Assembly (NCBI GenBank): GCA_910592005.1
Contig: CAJVPP010002733.1
Span: 1-13,694 of the forward strand
Length of the DNA stretch: 13,694 bases
Direction: 5' to 3'
Source: Funneliformis mosseae
Taxonomy: Eukaryota > Glomeromycota > Glomeromycetes > Glomerales > Glomeraceae
Position numbers and translations under genes: made by a program. The notes beneath the pieces were generated by a model. It did no database searches. It worked only from the letters and a program-made list of their open reading frames with translations, and had not been told where the DNA came from. This document shows, one piece after another, positions 1 through 8,561 of the stretch (within the stretch, counting starts at the first letter, position 1; the number at the start of each line of letters is the position of its first letter).

Positions 1-296
1 TGATCATGTATTGTGTTATATTATATTTCTGGAAAATTTAAGAGGTAGTTATATAATAATTTTGGACGATCTCAGGCAGTCAGATACTTATAATCGCTAC
101 TGTATTTCTGAATCATTTACATGCTAAATTCTATAATGGAGTTGTTGACTCTCCTGTAGCTGTTTGATATTTGATTTTACGTTAAGGGTACTAGCCTCCT
201 ATGCCTGATTGGATGCTAGATTTTATATTGAAGTGCTTTCCTTTTGCGCCTATTTTGTTGCCTTTCTAGATCCAAAAAATGTGGTAAAAAAATATT
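1..296. other. A+T-rich stretch without a recognisable gene
   Basis: No reading frame of useful length is open on either strand and I see no RNA gene. Short runs translate to plausible peptide in more than one plus frame, for example around 205-270, so this may be the ruined upstream part of the remnant starting at 297, but nothing can be assigned. Confidence 0.4.
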
Positions 297-600
297 ATGT
301 CAGCGAATTCTACTATATATTCAAACACCATTAATAATCAGAATGCTTCAAAAAAAATCAGGAAATCGATAATATTGTTAACGATCAAAATAAATCAGCA
401 GAAGGTTTAAAACTACCCTAGATTACTTCTGTTAAAGATAGGTTAGAACCTATCACAAAGCAATTATCATATTAAAGTGCCTCCAGAAATGAACATTTGC
501 GATCTAACTATTATACCAGTATAAATATACCATTTTCGCATCTTGAAGTTTAAATTATTATCACATGATAATTCAATACATAATTATATGAGATTTTATT
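297..600 (+). pseudogene. Coding remnant, unknown protein, broken by frameshifts
   Basis: An ATG at 297 opens MSANSTIYSNTINNQNASKK. After the A-run at about 347-357 the sensible reading moves to another frame (EIDNIVNDQNKSAEGLKLP), meets a TAG, continues as ITSVKDRLEPITKQLS, and shifts again near 475 to VPPEMNICDLTIIPV. It ends at a TAG just before 600. The peptide is polar and Asn/Ser/Lys-rich at the N terminus and more hydrophobic later. I recognise no domain. About 100 residues can be followed across three frames with at least two internal stops. It could be the N-terminal part of a mobile-element protein, but no function can be given. The start is chosen because this is the only ATG opening a long reading. 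Confidence 0.4.
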
Positions 601-631
601 AGACTATTATTATAAAATGAATAAGCATAAT

Positions 632-658
632 ATTTATCTTATTTATCTTATTCATCTT
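632..658. repeat. Tandem 9-bp repeat, three copies
   Basis: ATTTATCTT occurs twice in a row, followed by ATTCATCTT, giving three direct copies with one T/C difference. It is a short microsatellite-like tract in A+T-rich DNA between two gene remnants and shows no sign of function. Confidence 0.8.
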
Positions 659-782
659 ATAAAGTATATTCATATTCTGTAAGTGTTTTTATCATATTTT
701 TATCTTATCTTAATTGAATATAGAGTAAATATTGAGCATGGTAATATCTATATTAGTAAAGTTATTCTAGTATTAGAACAAA

Positions 783-1310
783 TTAGCTATATATTTTACT
801 TATGATTTTAGATCAATCTAATTTATATTACCATTTTCTATTATTACTACTTACTCGTATCTATTTACGGCTGATATCTATTTGTGAAAATTTTTTACCA
901 AGATTATTACTACTTAATACTTGCTCATTATTTTTATCATACTAAGTAAGATAATTTTGATATAAAGTGACACAACATATTTGTTTACAGAGAACGTCTT
1001 TAGGCCATGTTGAAATATAATCTATTATGAATTGTTCAGCATTAGTATAGAACACTTTGCCAGAGTTTACTATTTTATTTTGTTTTTTATTCTTCTAACA
1101 GCTAATTGTATTTTTAAGCCTACTATTTTCATCTTTAAGCTTGTTAACTTGTTCTCTTAATGAATCTATTTCTAATTGCATATTTAAAATCTTACAAGTC
1201 AATATAAGCTCAATTTGCAATTCAATATTATGCCATCTTAATGAATAATTTTCAGATTCTATTGATGCTGTATATATTTTAGAATAATTATTTTTACATA
1301 TCTTCAATAA
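783..1310 (-). pseudogene. Broken coiled-coil gene with primase-helicase-like C-terminal domain
   Basis: One minus-strand frame can be read from about 1307 to a TAA at 783-785, about 175 codons, with no frameshift but five internal stops, all explicable as Gln, Trp or Arg codons hit by one transition. The first 70 codons end in a leucine-heptad coiled coil (LEIDSLREQVNKLKDENSRL). The second half reads VTLYQNYLT-stop-YDKNNEQVLSS, then NNLGKKFSQIDISRK, then SNNRKW-stop-YKLD-stop-SKII. This matches the primase-helicase relic on the other strand at about 4297-4480 (ALYQKYLE-stop-YGEDGEKLFS, NNIAGKKFSD, KKKEWQYILNCSKI). That domain is probably a winged-helix-like C-terminal module of D5/NrS-1-type primase-helicases. 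No ATG is visible in frame upstream (TTG at 1307), so the original start is lost or lies further upstream. Confidence 0.6.
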
Positions 1311-1339
1311 TAAAATATATCAATTTGAAAATTTAAAGA

Positions 1340-1390
1340 TGTCACAAGTGTCACAGATTTCATATACTAACCTGTGACATAACCTGTGAT
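1340..1390. repeat. TGTCACA hairpin with adjacent tandem copy
   Basis: TGTCACAAGTGTCACAG (1340-1356) is followed by CTGTGACA at 1372-1379, so TGTCACAG (1349-1356) can pair with it as an 8-bp stem around a 15-nt loop. AACCTGTGAYAT is then repeated in tandem (1369-1380 and from 1381). The same motif recurs several times up to 1700. Confidence 0.7.
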
Positions 1391-1432
1391 AGGTTTGTTA
1401 TGCTTCTTGAGATTATTAGGCTATTTTATTTC

Positions 1433-1610
1433 TTTCTTGATTAGTGTCATGAGTATTACAGGTAAAAAGTAGTAATTTCTAGGAAAAAAATTTTTCTATA
1501 CTATCCCTATAGTATATGTGTAATATATGTATACTAAAAAAATAAAAAAAAGTTAAAAAACTCAATTTTTTCCTGTGATACTTGTGACACTTGTGACAGT
1601 CATCAAGAAA
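1433..1610. mobile_element. MITE-like 178-bp element with TGTGACA-type terminal inverted repeats
   Basis: The left arm (1433-1462) begins TTTCTTGAT and ends TGTCATGAGTATTACAGG. The right arm (1572-1610) is its reverse complement, carrying ATCAAGAAA at its outer end and TGTCACAAGTATCACAGG (reverse complement) inside. The 18-nt inner arms differ at three positions, all transitions, and the right arm has one extra 9-bp unit. The right arm is itself a 9-bp tandem repeat: CCTGTGATA, CTTGTGACA, CTTGTGACA. Near the centre lies a perfect 8-bp palindrome, TATACTAT-ccct-ATAGTATA (1497-1516). There is no convincing protein. Open readings through it are made of the repeat itself (Cys-His-Lys or Val-Thr-Ser runs). 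No target-site duplication was found. A small non-autonomous transposon is the likeliest reading. Confidence 0.55.
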
Positions 1611-1690
1611 ACTTTCTTTTAGCCTAAAATTCTTAAAGAGCCTATCGTTTGCATCACAAATTCTATCATGAGCTTTTTTTTTCTGTAACA

Positions 1691-1972
1691 CTAGTGATAA
1701 GTTGTATCATTTTTGTTTACCTTTAAATTTCCTACCAGTGTCCCTGCCAAAGTTAACTTAGCCAGCTTTTTCTGATGATACTATTCCCTTTTACAGTGCT
1801 TTCTAGCATGTGGATCACAAAATCCATATTCAGAATAAGTTTGTTTACCACATTCAATGCAAGGTATATATGAGAAAGAATTCTGATGTATTTGGCACCT
1901 TTTTGAATAAAAACACCTCCAATTACAAACTTCTCCAGTTCTAAGAATATATGAACATCGATAAAATACCAT
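1691..1972 (-). pseudogene. Small Cys/His-rich (zinc-finger-like) protein, one nonsense codon
   Basis: The frame opens at an ATG (complement of 1970-1972) and runs 63 codons to a TAG at 1781-1783. It continues in frame for about 30 more sensible codons (YHQKKLAKLTLAGTLVGNLK) to a second TAG at 1691-1693, so the first stop is probably a mutated CAG. Two metal-binding clusters are visible: C-x9-C-x3-C-x5-C-x2-H near residues 6-29, and C-x2-C-x11-C-x2-H near residues 38-55 (PCIECGKQTYSEYGFCDPHA), followed by a basic Arg/Lys tail. This pattern suggests zinc binding and possibly nucleic-acid binding. I associate it with a multicopy protein family of Rhizophagus-like fungi, from memory. The 3' end runs straight into a degenerate copy of the TGTCACAAGTGTCACAG repeat. 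Confidence 0.55.
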
Positions 1973-2112
1973 TTTTGATAACTATAAATAGTTTGATTAT
2001 GTATCGATTTATATATTTCAGAATTAATTTTTATTTTGAACTTTTTTCTCCCAGAGTATATACTTTCTCTTAAACTGTATATTTGTTATATAATATTATA
2101 TTACAATCTAAA

Positions 2113-5100
2113 CTTTCAGAGTTCTCTAATGCTCCCACCCTATATGAGTTTAAAAACGCTGGTGTAGATGAATACTGTTATAAAATTTGAGACAATAGTG
2201 TCAGATTAAGACATTTTCTTAGCGTAGACCATAAGGATGGAATAAAAGCCATACTTTTAGAACGTGAAGGCCATTCCTTACATGAATTTATTAGTAAAGA
2301 TAAGCCACTCTATTCTTTCATAAATTTTGATCTACCAGTAAAAATCTTAGATGCTATTACTCCTAAGCTCTCAGACATTTAGGCTAAAATACACTTTGTA
2401 ATGCTTTTAGAATTGTTTGTCTAAAAATATTCCCAAAGTGAGATAAAAAAACTATATCTATTGCTGATAGTAATGATGTGAAAAAATATCTCTCTATGTT
2501 TCAACTTTCGGTATGAGACTTTCAAGCATCTCTCAGGTTGCAATATTTATTAAGCTTGTTCGTAAAAAACTTTCAGCAAGATTACAGGGTAAAGGTATTG
2601 TAAACAATATAGCAAACAAATAATCATTTTCATTGCGAATGCTTGGATCACCCAAATATAATGAAAAAATAGAGGAACATGTTCATATAAAAAAGCTATT
2701 TGTCTAAAAAATGGATCTATCTTTGACTTCATGATTCGCCTACCTAATGATGAATCAGAAATTATCAACAACAGTCCTCTCTTAGTTGTTTCAGAAATGG
2801 AAAGCGTAAAATATGCTATCATAAGTAATAAGATAACCATAGCTGAATTTGAACTAGTAGAGATATTACTTTAAGAGGCTAGCATTAAAGGGTATAGACT
2901 CTCATATCCATCTGAAAATTTCCTGATAAATTTTCACTATCGCATATCTCTCTATCATACTGTTTAATATGTGATCGAGAACATAATAGAGATAATGCAT
3001 ATATTATTCAAAATAAAAATTCCTATAGCTTTTTCTGCTACCAGGCAGACAATGATAGAGAATCCAGCTACAGAAAACTTTCAAAAAACTTACTATTAGC
3101 GAAACTGCCTTAGATCGAGAAAGGAAACTTTTAACTTCAGTAAAATTAGAATAATCTAGAATTACGAATCTAAAAGATCAATTTATATTTTAGAACTTAT
3201 TATTTATGTGTATTTCAGGTAGAAAATTCTCCTGTGCTAAAGTTTATGAAGCTATTCAAGCAACAGTTACCTGTATGCAAGGAACTTCAAAATTATGGTT
3301 TCTTAAACGTAAAGATGTAGAAAATGGCCTTTTTTTTGATATAGGACCTAAACTAAAGCTTGTTGATTACAAAATTAATATAATTGAATATGGTGAAGAA
3401 TCAATAAAGTTAAAATTATTGATAGATCAAGCAGATACTAAAGGTCTAATACTTTATGAAAATTATAATTTCCTCTCATATCTACCAAATACCTCAATTA
3501 ATTACAAATTTCTTCAACCTTTTTTTAGAATTTTTAGCTAAGCCAGCATCAGAAATTAATAAAGAAATTATGGATCTGATTCTCTGACATACGAAGAATA
3601 TAATTAGTAATAAAAATGAGAAGCTTCACAAATATCTTTGAAAATGGTAGACATATTTAGTATAGAAGTCAGAAAAAAAGCCTCAATCAATCTTAGTCCT
3701 AAAGTCTAAACTATAGCAGTGTGGAAATATATTATTACTGACTTTATTGGTAATAAAGTTCTTAGAAAATATCTCCATTATGCTATATTAGATTTGGAAA
3801 AAATTTTTGGGTGATTTAATAGTACCATCTAAGCTCGAAAGCTTATTGTTATGAATAAGACTGAAATATTTAGCAAGGATTGACAGATTTAATGAATATT
3901 TCAAATCTCTTATAACAGAAGAAATGGTGACTATAGAACGCAAAAATCTTGAATCTAAATGACTAAAAGATTTTGCTGAGTATATAATTACAAGCAACCA
4001 GAATGCCTTACTTAAAATAGATATAAGGATTTTTGCGTAATCTGTTTTGATATTTCTTCATAATGTAAAGGAAATACAGCATATTTTAAGCGACTAGGGG
4101 AAGTTCTTGATCATCCTGATGCATCAGGAGTAGTTATGAGATATCTTCTTAGTCTTGATCTCTCAAATTTTAAACCACAAGAAATTTCTATAACTAAAAT
4201 GAAATCAGATATAATGCAAGACCAATTACCTAATCCTATTTGATTTATAATCAATTATATTACATTTCGAGCTAAGGATAGTGTAGTTAAGTTAAATAAG
4301 AAAGCATTATATCAGAAGTATCTTGAATAGTATGGAGAGGATGGCGAAAAGCTATTTTCTAATAACATTGCTGGAAAGAAATTCTCAGATTTGGTATTGA
4401 GAGCAAACAAGCACGAACAGGTGGTAAAAAAAAGGAATGGCAATACATTCTCAACTGCTCTAAGATTGTAGCTAAGCTTTGTGAATCTAGCCTAGGAGAT
4501 ATAGAAGAATTTTTCAATATACCTGAGTTCACTAAAGCGAACCTTTCTCAGCTTAATTTACCTAAAAATGAGACAATAAACATACCCATATTTAATGTAC
4601 CAGAAATTATTTCCCGAAAATAGAAAAAATTAAAGCTTCAGTCACCTCAACATCTAGGATATCTGAAACTACTAAGGCTTCTGAATCAGTAATTAATAAA
4701 CCTGAAATTAGCAAACTCTTTAAGCCTATCGAGCATATTAGTAATATGTTAAAAACATCTAAATTCAGTAATAATGAAGTATTATCTACAAGAATCCAAT
4801 GAGAAGAGCATCTCAGAAAATGGGCTATCAATCATGATGAAGACCTGATAAATTTATGATGATTACAGAAAAAAGACAATTTATCTTGAGAGTATCGAGA
4901 CAGGATGATAGCAGATGCAGAAGTTATCAAATTTGCTAAAGAAAATAAGATGAATCCAAATGATTTATTTTACATGACTAGAAGGAAAAGATTAATAAGC
5001 GAAAAAATATACTTTTAGGAGTTTGAGAATGTGAGAAAACCTCAGAAGTATATTTATGATGATAAGAAATAAAAAAAAAACAGTAAACATACTTCAGGAG

Positions 5101-5192
5101 AATGGTATGCTTTAGTAAAGAGCGAATAAGAAACCAGTTTATAAGAAAAATATTTGGGTAAGAGGGTCTTTATGTTCTTTATACATAGGTGA
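2113..5192 (+). pseudogene. Degraded primase-helicase (AEP primase + zinc ribbon + SF3 helicase)
   Basis: About 1,000 residues can be followed across several frames with many stops. The N-terminal part carries archaeo-eukaryotic primase motifs: FINFDLP (2317-2337), where DxD is expected and the first Asp is now Asn, and SLYVSTFGMRL (about 2489-2520), where SxH is expected and His is now Tyr (TAT 2495-2497). SFSLRMLGSPKY follows (about 2625-2665). A zinc ribbon survives at about 2961-3038 (YCLICDREH ... SFFCY). The longest open piece is 3206-3541. The SF3 helicase part follows: a damaged Walker A near 3715-3730 with the frame broken at its Gly-Lys, a Walker B reading KLIVMNK where Glu is expected (3857-3859), and motif C ITSNQ (Asn codon 3996-3998). 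A winged-helix-like segment (4297-4480) and a charged C-terminal tail end near 5192. Such proteins prime and unwind DNA for replication of mobile elements and large DNA viruses. This copy is dead. The start is approximate because no in-frame ATG is seen. Confidence 0.8.
2961..3038 (+). other. Zinc-ribbon segment inside the primase-helicase relic
   Basis: In one frame, Cys (2961-2963), Cys (2970-2972) and His (2982-2984) form C-x2-C-x3-H, and a further Cys lies at 3036-3038 in SFFCY. All four ligands remain although the surrounding gene is ruined. It lies between primase and helicase parts, where primase-associated zinc ribbons are known. Very similar C-x2-C-x3-H clusters occur in the pseudogenes ending near 12449 (one Cys lost) and 13167. 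Confidence 0.6.
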
Positions 5193-5457
5193 TATAAAAT
5201 TCTAAATTATTATAATTTCATGACTATGTATTTTTTTTGCATATCCTATCTATCTGCAAATTTTAAATTGATGTAAAACCCTGGCTAGAGCAAAAGTTAT
5301 ATATTTTTTCCTTTCTCTAATCCTCTGATAGATTTTACTGATCATAGAGTAGAGAAATTACAGAGTATTTTTTTTTTAAATTGAACTTTATCCCATATAA
5401 TATAATGTGAATACTACAGATTAATCTAACTACCATATATATTCTACATATTACAAA
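5193..5457. other. A+T-rich spacer between primase-helicase and recombinase relics
   Basis: About 265 bp with long A/T runs, including T-runs near 5230 and 5370, and no coding remnant that I can follow. It would have held the 3' end of the primase gene and the 5' flank of the next gene, whose ATG is at 5458. No clear promoter element is visible beyond general TATA-like sequence. Confidence 0.4.
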
Positions 5458-6593
5458 ATGTCTGCTATTACAACCAAGTTTGTTACAGATCACAAACTCA
5501 CCAATGAAATGGATCTTGAAGAGCTCAGTCAGTAAACGTCAAAAATGCGTAACCTCTTGATAGATGATAGAGAGAAAAGATGTCAGGCACATAATTATCT
5601 TCAAAGAGGATATAAATTTAGTAAAGAATAGGCACTTATATTGATTCCTGACTAGAGAATTAGGTGGTACATAAGTCAAATACCAGTGGTAATCCTAGAA
5701 GCTAAAGTGAATATTAGTCTAGTTTTTGATAATGCCCTAGAAGGAGAGACTATTAAAGAAACAGCTCACCATATTGTCCAGAATAATCTTAGATAAAGAG
5801 ATGCAAAAGCAATATCTAGAACTTTAAAGGAAATATCTCCTGATGCTGTCTTCATCCTATCACGTCTTTCTAGGCTTCAAAGAGAATTGCAAACTCTCAA
5901 TGTTCCAGAAAAAATAATCTTTATTACGAAGAATCCAGAGACAACCAAATTATCTAATAAAATTCAAAAAGAATATAGTGAGTAACGTAAAAATGAAGGG
6001 TTCCATTATCTGGATCACTTCTTATTAGAATCAATTAAGGAAAGATTAGATGAGTATGATGTATCTAATATACCTGACAAACAGGCCTTAGCTGATGTAA
6101 TGATCATGCTCTGTATCTGTTCTGCTAAAATTAAAAATCTGCATATATTCAATGATGGTGTAACTGAATATGTAAAAAACTGAAGTGAGCAGGATATTTC
6201 TCGAGTATTTAGATCACTAGAAAAGGATAAAGAACAGATTAAGTAATTACTTATATGAATTCAAATGTGATTTCTTCTAAAGAGTTAAAAGACCCTGGGA
6301 AACCTGGATCTACATACTTAAGTGCATTTCTGAAGAAAGATAAATTTATTCCTAAGTCTTATAACTTGCTACTTCCTAGCTCTTTATGCAAATTGGGATC
6401 AGTATTTGCTAGCATAATACTTATGCTTAAAACTCCGTCAAAATTTAACACTTATATTAGGAAAGCCCTTTGACATTTGCCCAATGGCCATGTTTTTTCA
6501 TCTGATAGATATATTATAATCAATTACAGAAAGTGGGATTAACCTTATGATCAAGTAAGTCCTTTTAATATCTTTAATGAAAACAGTTCATAA
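5458..6593 (+). pseudogene. Probable tyrosine recombinase, inactivated by nonsense mutations
   Basis: An ATG at 5458 opens a frame that stays in phase for about 790 bp with seven internal stops (first TAA 5533), each one transition away from a Gln, Arg or Trp codon. Near 6255-6270 the reading moves one frame and continues (open 6255-6470) through a TGA at 6471 to TAA 6591, about 378 codons in all. The C-terminal half has a tyrosine-recombinase outline: ALADVMIMLCICSAKIKNLHI resembles the box I helix, with Cys (6118-6120) where the catalytic Arg would sit. LPSSLCKLGSVFAS resembles box II, with Cys (6387-6389) at the Arg position. HLPNGHVFSSDRYIIINY resembles the His...Tyr active-site end. The family would cut and rejoin DNA during integration. 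It directly follows the primase-helicase relic on the same strand. The assignment rests on motif shape and memory, so moderate confidence. Confidence 0.5.
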
Positions 6594-6644
6594 GGAATCA
6601 AACTAATCATATATATGGGTTAGAGAAGATTCTAGAGGGATTAG

Positions 6645-6673
6645 ATCAGGAGGATTAGCTTTGCTAACCTGAT
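6645..6673. repeat. Bulged inverted repeat after the recombinase relic
   Basis: ATCAGG-agga-TTAGC, a 3-nt TTT loop, then GCTAACCTGAT. All 11 base pairs are perfect with one 4-nt bulge. It starts 52 nt after the last recombinase stop. In a eukaryotic setting this is not a bacterial terminator. It could be a remnant of an element end or a chance hairpin. Confidence 0.5.
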
Positions 6674-6737
6674 ATCATTTATTAATTTTATTTTTTTGCT
6701 TAAGGTAAGATATACTATATATGATATATCACAAAAA

Positions 6738-7714
6738 TGATAACTAATTAAAAGCATTCATCTGATAGTATAGTTAGCAAGCAGAAAGTTATCAAATATA
6801 CAAAGATATTAGCTCAAACATTTAAACTAAATGAGCAAAATGCAGAAGTATATAGTGCACTTTCTGAAGAAAATAGGACACTAAAGAAACAATTGGAAGA
6901 TTATCATTCCTAACATAATACTTTAGAAAAGAGAATAAAAAGATTAAAGAAAGATGTAAAGTCCTTAGAGACTGAATTAAAAGATCTAGACAAATATGTA
7001 AATAAGAAATTGTGGTCAACTTAATTCATGAAATAGTTTCCTCGCTAATTGGTAAAAAAAATAAGGATTTTTCCTATTTGTCTGAGTCTTTCGAAAATTC
7101 TGATTCAGTTGAGATAATTAAAGTAAGAGAAAAAAAGGCTGTCTCTCATAAGCAATAAAGGAGGATGTGATTGAAAAAGATTAAATACTTGGTAGTTTAA
7201 AGTTGGCCAAGCTAGAGAGGTTTAAAAAATCAGATGCTTTACATGATTACTTAATTATCTACTAAGTGTTAAATAGAGGTTTATTTTTATTTGAATATTA
7301 TATATGCCATAATAAAATGGTATTCATGAATTATGTAGTCAAAGAAAATATCCCTATTGAGGCATCAATTGATACAAGTGCCAATGTAAATTGCATTAAC
7401 CAAAAACATATTAGTGAGTTAGGAATTTTATATCATAATGAAAATCATAGCATTAAAACTTCAGATGTATCTTATTCTACATTAGAAAAAGTTGATCTGC
7501 ATATCAGCTTTAGTGATAGTAAGAAACATAAAGCATACTCGTTGAATTTATAGTTCCTGAATCAGATTGGTCTAATTATTTTTCTAACTTAGTATTGGGA
7601 ATACCATGGTTGCAAGAAAATGATGCAAATTTTGATATATGCAATTCAAAACTATTATTAGATAATAATTTTGTGATTCTAATTAAAGAAGTAAAATATA
7701 AATCTGTGCAATGA
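6738..7714 (+). pseudogene. Coiled-coil plus retropepsin-like aspartic protease pseudogene
   Basis: An ATG at 6738 opens about 95 codons of lysine/glutamate/leucine-rich coiled coil (SEENRTLKKQLEDYHS, then RIKRLKKDVKSLETELKDL) with in-frame TAAs early and after DYHS. A frame change near 7015 continues into LIHEIVSSLIGKKNKDFSYL. After a messy stretch, SLKLAKLERFKKSDALHDYL leads in frame, past one TAA, into the C-terminal domain. That domain has the retropepsin core: PIEASIDTSANVNCIN carries the Asp-Thr-Ser/Gly catalytic triplet (about 7365-7400), and after a frameshift near 7540 comes VLGIPWLQEN (about 7593-7622), the usual second-half loop of DTG proteases. It ends at TGA 7712-7714. Such proteases cleave polyproteins as dimers. 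No reverse transcriptase or integrase follows, so it is not a normal LTR-retrotransposon pol. The joining of both halves into one gene is inferred from order and matching frame. Confidence 0.6.
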
Positions 7715-7854
7715 TTATTCAGAGTGATCGTATATTACTAGCCTTATTTTTTTCTAATCGAAAGTATTCTAATTATATAAATAAAATAATACATACAGAT
7801 AATTACTTGATTTTCTTCCACTAGAAATAATATTATTTATTCTAAAGTATCTTT
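7715..7854. other. Short A+T-rich gap, nothing recognised
   Basis: About 140 bp between the protease relic and the next coding remnant. All frames are closed by stops within a few codons and no repeat or motif stands out. Confidence 0.4.
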
Positions 7855-8492
7855 TAAAACAGAAACTAAAGAATTTTCACAGTATAAATAGGGAAAGAAA
7901 GAACAAATCTATTTTTCAGAGGATTATCACCTGAGAATGTATTTAAAGTTCTTTTAGATAGGCTAAAAGTATTTGCGTTAGATAAGATAGTGCTGAAAGG
8001 CTTAGTCTAAAGTAGTGATCGCATGATTTCTCTGGCCAAAGACACTTAGAATAAGGTGCTTTGCTATTTTTTTTGTTTAAAGATACAACATATAAACAGA
8101 ATATTTATAGTGTAATTAAGCATTTTTATTATACCAAAACCAGTTGAACAGATTCTATATTCCTTAGCAGTAGATAAGACACTGTATCCTGTTCTATTTG
8201 TATCCTGATTATGGTATAGATACAGTGTTCCTATTTTATAAAAATGCGTTGAGCTAAAGGGGAATGGCACATATCGCTCTTAATTGAAAAAATTTATGAA
8301 AATAGTGTGTATAAGATAGCCCAACGCATAGCCAATTTCATTATTCAAATAGGTAAAGGTAAAAAAGAATGGTTAAGCTGTGAATCAGTTGTAATATTAC
8401 GTCAAGTGTCAATTACAAAAAGAGTGATAGATTTGTTTAATAATGTTAAAAATAAAGGTTTTGAAACTTGTGAACAAATAATCATTTTCTAA
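7855..8492 (+). pseudogene. Unidentified protein, degraded N-terminal part and open C-terminal 80 codons
   Basis: I do not recognise this family. Sensible peptide can be followed across frames: TETKEFSQYK-stop-GKKEQIYF, then FRGLSPENVFKVLLDRLKVF and DRMISLAKDT near 7917-8050. Next come VEQILYSLAVDKTLYPVLFV near 8140-8205 and DYGIDTVFLFYKNALS near 8208-8255. After a frame change at about 8250 the final part is open to TAA 8490-8492: AKGEWHISLLIEKIYENSVY, KIAQRIANFIIQIGKGKKEW, and a tail ending FETCEQIIIF. The C-terminal piece alternates hydrophobic and basic residues like a small helical domain. At least three frameshifts and several stops make it non-functional. It lies in the same direction as its neighbours and may belong to the same element. 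It is probably about 200 codons long. Confidence 0.45.
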
Positions 8493-8510
8493 ATATTCCT
8501 TTTTTCGAAT

Positions 8511-8516
8511 CACGTG
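8511..8516. promoter_or_regulatory. CACGTG palindrome upstream of the coiled-coil gene
   Basis: CACGTG lies 45 bp before the ATG at 8562, with a TATA-like CTTATATACAT between them. CACGTG is the E-box bound by bHLH factors in fungi. One further copy, with similar flanks (TCACGTGTT), occurs at 11472-11477 next to the hAT element. Function is only suggested by position. Confidence 0.25.
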
Positions 8517-8561
8517 TTTTTTAATTTTGAATGCTTATATACATTATATTAGTTATCAATC

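Noticed and set aside
1479..1691. Minus-strand open frame of 70 codons with Cys-His-Lys runs as a separate gene
   Set aside because: Its content is mostly the 9-bp repeat array and A/T runs of the MITE-like element, and its first codon is not ATG. It could at most be the tail of the Cys/His-rich gene.
1340..1700. CRISPR-like array from the repeated TGTGACA motif
   Set aside because: Repeats are only 9-17 bp, occur in both orientations, have irregular spacing, and the genome is eukaryotic.
2550..4831. Minus-strand open frames at 2550-2840, 3788-3997 and 4607-4831
   Set aside because: They lie antisense to the primase-helicase relic, whose plus-strand readings carry recognisable motifs; the antisense peptides are hydrophobic and without domains.
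2113..6593. Endogenous giant-virus insertion
   Set aside because: The primase-helicase type also occurs in large DNA viruses, but no capsid, packaging ATPase or other virus hallmark gene is present, and the family is one I associate with dispersed fungal repeats.
6822..7019. Minus-strand open frame of 65 codons
   Set aside because: Antisense shadow of the plus-strand coiled coil; leucine/serine-rich composition is what the complement of Lys/Glu/Leu codons gives.
6738..7714. LTR retrotransposon because of the retropepsin
   Set aside because: No reverse transcriptase, RNase H, integrase or long terminal repeats can be seen within the window.
8064..8270. Minus-strand open frame of 68 codons
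   Set aside because: The plus strand here gives fragments consistent with the unidentified 7855-8492 protein; the antisense peptide has no features.
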